A stretch of DNA of 40,477 bases from Alphaproteobacteria bacterium (GTDB lineage: Bacteria; Pseudomonadota; Alphaproteobacteria; UBA828): the NCBI GenBank assembly GCA_022820945.1, contig JAJEEP010000029.1:1-40477 (forward strand), in the 5' to 3' direction. The number at the start of each line of letters is the position of its first letter. Positions within the stretch are counted from its first letter, which is position 1. Below are positions 34,965-40,477 of the stretch, one piece after another. Below the pieces are notes generated by a model. That model saw nothing but the letters and a program-made list of their open reading frames with translations. It ran no database searches and was not told the origin of the DNA. Position numbers and translations under genes: made by a program.

Positions 34965-35138
34965 CTAAGTAACAGAGTCTTCGCGGGTATTCGTGGGCCA
35001 TCGCGCGACGCACGCGAGCTCCTCGAGCGACGGCGCGGAACCGTCCTGTTTGCGGATGATGATCGGTTCCTCCTTCTCCGAGTGGCTGGGTTAGTAGCTG
35101 TGCGGCGTCACGCGAAACGTCAGTTTCTCATCAGCCAT
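34965..35138 (-). pseudogene. Small ORF interrupted by an in-frame TAA
   Basis: After GGGGAGGAG and an ATG at 35138 the minus strand reads MADEKLTFRVTPHSY, a TAA at 35091-35093, then SEKEEPIIIRKQDGSAPSLE and onward to a TAG at 34965. The strong ribosome site and even composition on both sides of the stop suggest a 57-codon gene with one nonsense change. Family unknown. Confidence 0.4.
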
Positions 35139-35299
35139 TCAGTGCTCCTCCCCGAGCTTGGATAGGACGAAGTGTGTTGTCGTGGGTTACCGAATTGGAG
35201 TGTCGAGCCGTTCCAGACATAGCGCCATGAGCGCTTGGTAAAACAGCCGACGAGTCGCGGGTTTCCGGGCATTCTTGACGGTGCCTGTTGTTAAGCGTG

Positions 35300-35372
35300 G
35301 AAAATTGACTCCCTATTGGGGGTGATCGGCGTCCAAAATTGGGGGATTATGTAGGAAAGTGCCGAGGCCCGC
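35300..35372 (+). repeat. IS21-type element end and left arm of 34-bp inverted pair
   Basis: The words GGAAAATTGACTCCCTAT and GTCCAAAATTG are the repeated terminal motifs of IS21-family right ends. They are followed by a 34-bp arm (35339-35372, beginning TTGGGGGATTATG) that recurs inverted at 40180-40213 with one mismatch. No istA or istB remains on the left. Confidence 0.6.
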
Positions 35373-35381
35373 TTGATAATC

Positions 35382-36125
35382 TCAGAACGGCAGCGGGCGC
35401 GGTTCATGCAGTTTGGGATACGCCCGCCGCAGGTTATCCATGAACTGCCTCCAGTCGCCGGAGGCTCTCATCAGAGCCAAGATGGCGGTCAGGTAGGCGA
35501 TCAACTCGACCACGCCCACCTTCTCGACCAGAAGCTGATGATGTTTCAAGGCTCGCTCTCCTGACGGAAGACGAGGGTTGCGCTGATTAAGTTCCTCGCG
35601 GAGCCCTGGCGGACCGATGCGGTCGTACACGATGTCGTTAATGATGCCGCCGAACCATTGCGGCCGGTTCTTCGACATCCCCTTCCAGGAGATTCCCTTC
35701 AGTCGGCAAATCTCTTGCCAGATCACATCCTGGAAGCGCTTCTGCCAGTCCGAGGGATCCTCTAGCAGATAAGCACTGAAAGCCCGGTGGCGAGGCAGAC
35801 CGGCCATCCAGTCCATGACGATTGAGGTGACGCGAACCTTGAATTTTGGCGATATCCATTGCCCGAGGTCCATTGCGACCTCTGGATGAACCCAAGTTCT
35901 CTTCCTGGCAGGGAATCCCTCGCTAACCTTTTGAATCGGCCTGAAACCGGGAATTCCCGGTTTCAGGGAAAGTTCTCTTAGAAACGCCTTTGTGCTCTTG
36001 AGGCGCTCATAGTCATAGAAGTCACGACCTGCAACGTGGCACATCGCAGTCGCGTCGATGTAGCCATCCTCACGCCGCTGTTGGATGACGTGGCCTTGGA
36101 CATGGTGCCGGACGAGATCAATCAT
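35382..36125 (-). CDS. KilA-N domain protein with P63C domain
   Basis: The 247-residue protein has an N-terminal KilA-N domain (DGYIDATAMCHVAGRDFYDY, and WVHPEVAMDLGQWISPKFKV near 78-97). The P63C domain is recognised from WQEICRLKGISWKG and NDIVYDRIGPPGLREEL. This pairing is common in phage anti-repressor-like and mobile-element proteins that bind DNA. The ATG at 36125 is preceded by AAGGGC. The stop lies nine bases from the inverted repeat arm. Confidence 0.8.
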   Translation of the reverse strand: MIDLVRHHVQGHVIQQRREDGYIDATAMCHVAGRDFYDYERLKSTKAFLRELSLKPGIPGFRPIQKVSEGFPARKRTWVHPEVAMDLGQWISPKFKVRVTSIVMDWMAGLPRHRAFSAYLLEDPSDWQKRFQDVIWQEICRLKGISWKGMSKNRPQWFGGIINDIVYDRIGPPGLREELNQRNPRLPSGERALKHHQLLVEKVGVVELIAYLTAILALMRASGDWRQFMDNLRRAYPKLHEPRPLPF

Positions 36126-36236
36126 GCCCTTGAGTCACCGCTGATTTCAGATATCTGTCAAGCACTTCTCACGGTAGAGGTTGACGCCTTCGGCACTCTC
36201 CTGTAAGGTGGTGGTGTTCTCAGGGAGGGGAGCACC

Positions 36237-37202
36237 ATGGCGAAAGCACCCGGCAAGTCTCACCGCGAAGGCATCTCTCTGGTCGAGATCATGCGGCGCT
36301 TCCCTGACGATGCAACCGCCGAGGCGTGGTTCGTCGAGCGCCGCTGGCCCGATGGCGTTCACTGCCCGCACTGCGGATCGACCAACGTCCAGTCCGGCGC
36401 CAAACACAAGACCATGCCCTACCGCTGCCGCGAGAAGAGATGTGCCAAGCGCTTCTCCGCCAAGACCGGCACGGTGATGGAAGGCTCCAAGCTCGGCTTT
36501 CAGGTGTGGATGATCGCCACCTACCTGCTGTCCACCAGCCTCAAATCCGTCTCCAGCATGAAGCTGTCCCGCGATCTCGACATCAACCAGCGCAGCGCGT
36601 GGTTCCTGGCGCACCGGCTGCGTGTGGCGCTGACGGAGAAGGGCAGTGCATTCGCCGGCCCAGTCGAAATCGATGAGACATTCGTCGGCGGCCGGGAGAA
36701 GAACAAGCACGCGCGGAAGAAGCAGCGCCTCGGCCGGGGCGGGATCGGCAAGACCATCGTGGCCGGCGCCAAGGACCGGGCCACCAACCGCGTCACCGCC
36801 TCGACCATTCCCGACACCACCCGACTCACGCTCAGCAACTACGTCGCCGCCCACGCGGCGCCCGACGCCATGGTCTACACCGACGAGCACGCCGGTTACT
36901 CAGGCTTGCCCCACCACGAGAGCGTCGTGCACGGGCGCGGCGAGTACGTCCGCGGGGACTGCCACACCCAAGGTATCGAGGCGTTCTGGAGCCTCTTCAA
37001 GCGCGGCTACCATGGCACGTTCCACAAGATCAGCCCGAAGCACATGGACCGCTACGTCACCGAGTTCGCTTCACGCCATAATCTGCGGGAGCGCGATACC
37101 ATCGAGATCATGGGTGCGGTCGCCGATGGTGGGGTCGGCAAGCGCCTGCGCTACCGGGAGCTGATCGCCGACAACGGACTGTCGAGCGGGGCGCGGTCGT
37201 GA
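36237..37202 (+). mobile_element. IS1595-family transposase, apparently intact
   Basis: The 321-residue transposase has an N-terminal zinc ribbon (CPHCGS and a later Cys pair around CREKRCAKRF) and the ISXO2-like DDE domain. Candidate catalytic acids are in VEIDETFVGG, VYTDEHAGY and THTQGIE-like HTQGIEAFWSLFKRG. GGGAGGGGAGC precedes the ATG. A possible left end is ATATCTGTCAAGCA at 36151. I could not find a matching right end, so mobility of the element is uncertain. Confidence 0.88.
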
Positions 37203-37528
37203 GACCCTTCTGAAGCAAAGCCGCCCCGCAGGTTAGGGCAATTGGTCGGATAGGTGCCCAGACAGACAGATTTTCCACAGAGAAGCCCCTGAGAGTGAAA
37301 TGCGGGAAGACCTTTCCCCCGAGATTCTTTTGCCCACCAGATATTGAGATTGCCTCATCACCAGCACTACCAAGAGCACTCCTCATCTTGGGTGCTGGGG
37401 ATAAGTCTGTGGAACATGCCGATGCCAACCCCCGATCGATTTGACACCTGATCCAGCCTACATGTCTCATCGCCCCCTCTCGGGCGTCGCCCTAACTTAC
37501 ACCTCAAACGGGATAGGAGGATGCTTTC
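37203..37528 (+). other. Intergenic stretch, composition shift
   Basis: No gene is seen. Composition moves from GC-rich transposase DNA to more AT-rich DNA ahead of the next pair. TTGACA at 37441 could be a -35 box but lacks a good -10 partner. GGAGG before 37529 belongs to the next gene. Confidence 0.35.
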
Positions 37529-37846
37529 ATGACAATCGCCGCCCGCCCGGCAGCACAGATCCAGCAGGGAATGCAAGTTAGAATTCCGTGCTCGACAAGA
37601 AATGGTGCCTTCAAGGATGAATACCTCGTCACCATAAAGACAGCAGATAAGGAGATTGAAGGATTCATAAACTCTGACATTGTTTTCGATGATGAACAGG
37701 GTAGGAAATATGTAGTCGGAGTCGTTCGTGAAGTCAGGGAGGATGTGGTTGTGATACATCTTCCTGGATCATTTTTTACGACGGCAGGACTTATAAATCT
37801 TCCGATACGAATGCTGGAGCCTACCCATGATCCTATCGCAAGCTGA
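37529..37846 (+). CDS. Small hypothetical protein paired with dCTP deaminase-like gene
   Basis: The 105-residue soluble protein is predicted mostly beta: VRIPCSTRNGAF, EYLVTIKTADKEIEGFINSD, YVVGVVREVREDVVVIHLP. It resembles a small barrel or regulatory domain but no family is recognised. TAGGAGG precedes the ATG. It overlaps the next gene by 20 bases in another frame, so the two are translationally coupled. Composition is more AT-rich than the flanks. Confidence 0.65.
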   Translation: MTIAARPAAQIQQGMQVRIPCSTRNGAFKDEYLVTIKTADKEIEGFINSDIVFDDEQGRKYVVGVVREVREDVVVIHLPGSFFTTAGLINLPIRMLEPTHDPIAS

Positions 37847-38420
37847 GCTTCGCGGGCGTGTTGCAAAAGGCGATATTGCATTCTCTCCTCAACTGGAAGA
37901 TGGACAGTGGGGAGAAGCCTCAATTGATCTTCGATTGGGCTACAAATTCACCATACTCAAGACTATCGAGAATATAAGGGTGTCTGTTGCCGATGGCCTT
38001 GGAGCTCTGGCAGATGCTATGCTGTGGGATGAGATTGACCTGCGAGACGCACCTGATATCGGAGGAATGAACAACTCTTATCTAATAAGGCCCGGAGAGT
38101 TTGTTTTAGCGAGAACTCATGAAGAAGTAAAAGTTCCTCGGGATCTAATTGCGCGGGTCGAAGGGCGGAGCACCTATGCACGCGTGGGATTGAGCATGCA
38201 TCAAACAGCTCCTTGGATACAACCTGGGTGGGAGGGGCAGATCGTCCTAGAGATTATGAACAGTGGCAGCTTGGCAATAGATTTGACTCCTATGACCGAT
38301 CAGCCTTGCCAAATTACCTTCTTCAATCTGACAAGTGAACTCCCTGCTGGTGAAGCCTATGGGGCGAAGCCTGGAGACGCCTATCAACATCAACAACACG
38401 TCTTCGTGCCACCCAACTGA
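37827..38420 (+). CDS. dCTP deaminase/dUTPase-family protein
   Basis: The 197-residue protein shows the trimeric dCTP deaminase fold: ASIDLRLG near residue 32, VEGRSTYARVGLSMHQTA near 112, and PGWEGQIVLEIMN with the expected catalytic Glu. The ending GDAYQHQQHVF matches the C-terminal lid region. Such enzymes make dUTP or dUMP from dCTP, and mobile-element copies can act in nucleotide-depletion defence or phage metabolism. Coupling to the 37529 gene is unusual. Conservation of active-site residues suggests activity. Confidence 0.8.
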   Translation: MILSQAELRGRVAKGDIAFSPQLEDGQWGEASIDLRLGYKFTILKTIENIRVSVADGLGALADAMLWDEIDLRDAPDIGGMNNSYLIRPGEFVLARTHEEVKVPRDLIARVEGRSTYARVGLSMHQTAPWIQPGWEGQIVLEIMNSGSLAIDLTPMTDQPCQITFFNLTSELPAGEAYGAKPGDAYQHQQHVFVPPN

Positions 38421-38628
38421 ACACACGTATACCCCCCTCCTCAGAACCTCCCAACGATTTCCTTGATGGGCTAATTCGGTCTCGCACTCGGTGAGCGCGT
38501 CATCGGGAAGGGAGACAGTGAGCGGCTCGGTGCAATGGACGCCGAGATGGCCACCGAGAAGTCAAGGCATATATGACCGGTTTCCTAGCCATATCTCATG
38601 ACGATCCAAGCGCCGATGAAGTTCTCCA

Positions 38629-39564
38629 TCAGTCGCGAGTTCCGCCGAAGGCGCCGTTGATCTCGCCGAACTGGAATACGCCTCCGACCTCCTCGTGAGC
38701 GGGGCCGTAGAAGCGGCCGAGGATGCCACGGCCCTCGAAGCCTCCTGCGGTCACAGGCAGGTCTCGCCAGATCACGTCACCGAGATAGTGGATCTCGTTC
38801 GTGATGTTGCTGAAGCGCACATCAACTGCCGGGTTCGTGAAGCTGGTGAGCGTAATCTCAGCTTCGCCCTCGTAGACGTTGAGCTCCCCACTTCCGGCAC
38901 GCGAGATGTCCGGCCCCGCGAAGCCCTCATCGAAGCCGAGCATGACGCCGTTCCAGGTAGCGCTACCGCCTGCGGCGGTGGGGTTCGTTCCGCTCGATGC
39001 GCCGATCGAGAAGATATCGAAGGAGACGCTGATTGCGTCGCGCGCACGACTGAGAGTGAGAGCCTGTTTGGCGAGGATGAAGCTGTGCGTCATCCATACG
39101 CCGAAGCTCATATGGGCGCTGACCGTCGACCTGACATGATCCGTGGTGTCCCACAATGCCGCGGCGACCGCTATTCCGTCTTCGGTGCCCCCGAACTCAA
39201 AGGTCCCCTGATTCTCAAGGAAATCGTAGCCAGGAGGCGCGCCCCAGCGGCGACCGTCGAGCAGCGCAGCTACTACATCGTCCAGGTTGGAAGTCTCGAA
39301 CACCTCCCGCGGTCCTGTCCAGCGGGGCCGACCTTCGTACTCCACGATGAGGGTATCGGAGCGGTCGTAAATCCTGTGGATGGTGGCTTTGACCTCATCG
39401 GATGACGGGGTCGGTTGTTCTTCTGTCGAAGGCGTCTGGTCATTCTCGCGACCGTTGTCGCCTCCCTCGATGATGTCATAAATGCTCGGTACGCCGCTTC
39501 CGCAAGCGCCAAGCGAAAGTATCATGGCCACGGTCAGTGCCGCGGCGCAGATAGGCGATCTCAT
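38629..39564 (-). CDS. Transferrin-binding-protein-like outer-membrane lipoprotein
   Basis: The 311-residue precursor has a lipoprotein signal ending in LSLGAC (Cys near residue 21) and a Glu/Pro/Ser-rich linker. Its C-terminal beta-barrel repeat is of the TbpB B/D type (GRFYGPAHEEVGGVFQFGEI, NGAFGG). These proteins sit on the outer surface in many proteobacteria. I chose the ATG at 39564, preceded by GGGAG, over an in-frame start at 39618. No Slam, TonB receptor or iron gene is nearby, so the ligand is unknown. Confidence 0.8.
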   Translation of the reverse strand: MRSPICAAALTVAMILSLGACGSGVPSIYDIIEGGDNGRENDQTPSTEEQPTPSSDEVKATIHRIYDRSDTLIVEYEGRPRWTGPREVFETSNLDDVVAALLDGRRWGAPPGYDFLENQGTFEFGGTEDGIAVAAALWDTTDHVRSTVSAHMSFGVWMTHSFILAKQALTLSRARDAISVSFDIFSIGASSGTNPTAAGGSATWNGVMLGFDEGFAGPDISRAGSGELNVYEGEAEITLTSFTNPAVDVRFSNITNEIHYLGDVIWRDLPVTAGGFEGRGILGRFYGPAHEEVGGVFQFGEINGAFGGTRD

Positions 39565-39609
39565 GAGCGGTCTCCCGCGTCGTGACGACGCCGGCGGGTG
39601 CCGGGCCGT

Positions 39610-39737
39610 TGCAGACATTCCACGCGAACGCGAGATGACCCCGCCTATTCGCCGGGCCGGGGAGCTACCCCGGCCGGGTCTAGGGCTGTTCTATTCAGCG
39701 GGCGACCCGACGTATCGGGACGCATGGAATGTCTGCA
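39610..39737. repeat. Nested inverted repeat
   Basis: TGCAGACATTCCA (39610-39622) pairs exactly with TGGAATGTCTGCA (39725-39737). Four more bases pair with one mismatch. Inside, a CCGGGCCGGGG/CCCCGGCCGGG arm pair gives a second hairpin around AGCTA. The structure lies at the 5' end of the lipoprotein gene and inside the beginning of the next open frame. Confidence 0.55.
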
Positions 39738-40003
39738 GGGTTGAGTGTGCGCGCTTGCCGAGCGCGGAGCAATGGACTAAATGTGAGATGGGGAACGTTC
39801 GAGGCGGTCGTGGAAGCATCCGCTACACCTCCAAAATCTATGACGCTCTCCGGGCCGTCGGCGCGCCCGAGGACAAAGCTCGTACGGTCGCCTAGGCCAT
39901 GATTCCGATCCGGCAGGAGATCAATGCTGGTCTCCGCAATTTGGAGAACCGGATGGACCGCCTCGAGGCGAAGCTCGATCAGATATTGGAGAAGCTGGGA
40001 TGA
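39635..40003 (+). pseudogene. Coiled-coil (DUF1640-like) protein split by an amber codon
   Basis: The frame gives SIRYTSKIYDALRAVGAPED and KARTVA, a TAG at 39893-39895, Ala, then MIPIRQEINAGLRNLENRMD and RLEAKLDQILEKLG. Ignoring the stop, the two parts form the usual amphipathic helix plus coiled coil seen in DUF1640-like proteins. A Glu codon changed to TAG would explain it. Alternatively the second part is made from its own ATG at 39899. The N-terminal portion before about 39790 is of uncertain reality. Confidence 0.45.
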
Positions 40004-40179
40004 CCAACAGCCGGAAGACGGCCCCGCGCGAGGTCGAGATCGTGAATCCCGACTACCAGCCGAGCGCTGCGGAGCTTGCGGAGGACGTGCGGGTCGATGC
40101 GACGTTCGATGAGGCCGTGGACGCGCTCACCAAGCCTGTGAACATCCGCTACGTGGACCGCCCGAAGCCTGCGGAATGA
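40000..40179 (+). CDS. Small acidic hypothetical protein
   Basis: The 59-residue product contains DYQPSAAELAEDVRVDATFD followed by EAVDALTKPVNIRYVDRP. Its ATG overlaps the stop of the coiled-coil gene (ATGA), and GGAGAAGCTGGG lies upstream, so it is likely co-translated. The acidic helical middle resembles small antitoxin-like or element-encoded proteins but no family is assigned. It stops one base before the inverted repeat arm. Confidence 0.55.
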   Translation: MTNSRKTAPREVEIVNPDYQPSAAELAEDVRVDATFDEAVDALTKPVNIRYVDRPKPAE

Positions 40180-40235
40180 GCGGGCTTCGGCACTTTCCTA
40201 CATAATCCCCCAAAATTGACCCCCCTTGGTTTGTG
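40180..40235 (+). repeat. Right arm of 34-bp inverted pair and IS21-type left end
   Basis: Bases 40180-40213 are the reverse complement of 35339-35372 with one mismatch. They run into CAAAATTGACCCCCC, the terminal motif of IS21 elements, ahead of the istA gene at 40279. Confidence 0.65.
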
Positions 40236-40278
40236 TTCATGAACGTGCCCCGTCATTGGACGGACGGGGTGGGGGGAG

Positions 40279-40477
40279 ATGCTGGTTGTGGAGACGATTG
40301 CGCGGATCCGTCGGGATCATCTGGTGAAGGGCGTTCCGATCAAGAAGCTCGCCCGTGATTTGAGGGTTTCCAGGAACACGATCCGCAAGGTGGTTCGGGG
40401 CGATGCGAGCTCGCACGCCTACGTGCGCACGATCCAGCCGATGCCGAAGCTTGGGCCCTGGGTCGAGGAGCTTGAGC
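40279..40477 (+). mobile_element. istA: IS21-family transposase IstA, N-terminal part at window edge
   Basis: The frame reads MLVVETIARIRRDHLVKGV and IKKLARDLRVSRNTIRKVVR, the helix-turn-helix start of IstA, and is open to the window end. GGGGGGAG precedes the ATG. The left end of the element lies just upstream. The sequence differs from the istA remnant at 27898, so the window holds two distinct IS21 lineages. Confidence 0.85.

Noticed and set aside
38695..39405. 236-codon plus-strand frame
   Set aside because: It lies opposite the lipoprotein gene, which has a lipobox and TbpB-like motifs; the plus frame has none.

Overview
The window is high-GC bacterial DNA with long operons, frequent GTG and TTG starts and 4-bp start/stop overlaps. 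The sugar-transport operon style and the insertion-sequence families suggest an alphaproteobacterium; this is an inference, as no rRNA or marker gene is present.

Region 1 (1-9.1 kb). The left edge holds the tail of an operon truncated by an IS481-type fragment. Next comes a carbohydrate import and catabolism operon (955-7839): a Tat-type solute-binding protein, two permeases, a MalK/UgpC-type ATPase, a TIM-barrel sugar isomerase/epimerase and a PfkB kinase. Scraps of an RbsC-like permease and a class III aminotransferase (7.85-8.33 kb) mark a rearrangement scar.

Region 2 (8.4-17.8 kb). A divergent GntR/FadR-type regulator faces a second catabolic operon: binding protein, two permeases, a glycerol-1-phosphate-dehydrogenase-like enzyme, an ATPase, a SelA-like PLP enzyme, an SDR dehydrogenase and a second glycerol-1-phosphate-dehydrogenase-like paralogue. 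The substrate cannot be read from the sequence. A phosphorylated or amino sugar or polyol is plausible.

Region 3 (18.1-33.0 kb). This is a genomic island between two degenerate direct repeats of about 120 bp (18134 and 32884). The left repeat abuts the 3' half of a tRNA-Lys(UUU). Inside are decayed IS110, tyrosine-integrase, IS701-like, IS1380, IS21 and IS1634-like remnants and a low-GC pair of membrane proteins. The cargo is a set of three large NTPase genes: a STAND/AAA-type ATPase (22935), an NTPase-winged-helix-TPR protein with thirteen 43-residue repeats (24209) and an Hsp70/actin-like protein (28339). The Hsp70-like protein lacks the N-terminal phosphate-1 loop but carries a phosphate-1-like motif near residue 593. 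A promoter embedded in four 15-bp tandem palindromic repeats sits just upstream of the first gene. This is the best candidate for an undescribed, possibly defence or stress, system. A DUF1353-like gene and a broken PemK-like gene close the island.

Region 4 (33.0-40.5 kb) is accessory DNA: a GNAT/DUF1778 toxin-antitoxin pair, a membrane-anchored hypothetical, a KilA-N/P63C protein, an intact IS1595-type transposase, a low-GC pair made of a small protein and a dCTP-deaminase-like enzyme, a transferrin-binding-protein-like lipoprotein, two small genes (one split by an amber codon) and the start of an IS21 istA gene at the right edge. A 34-bp inverted pair flanks 35.3-40.2 kb.
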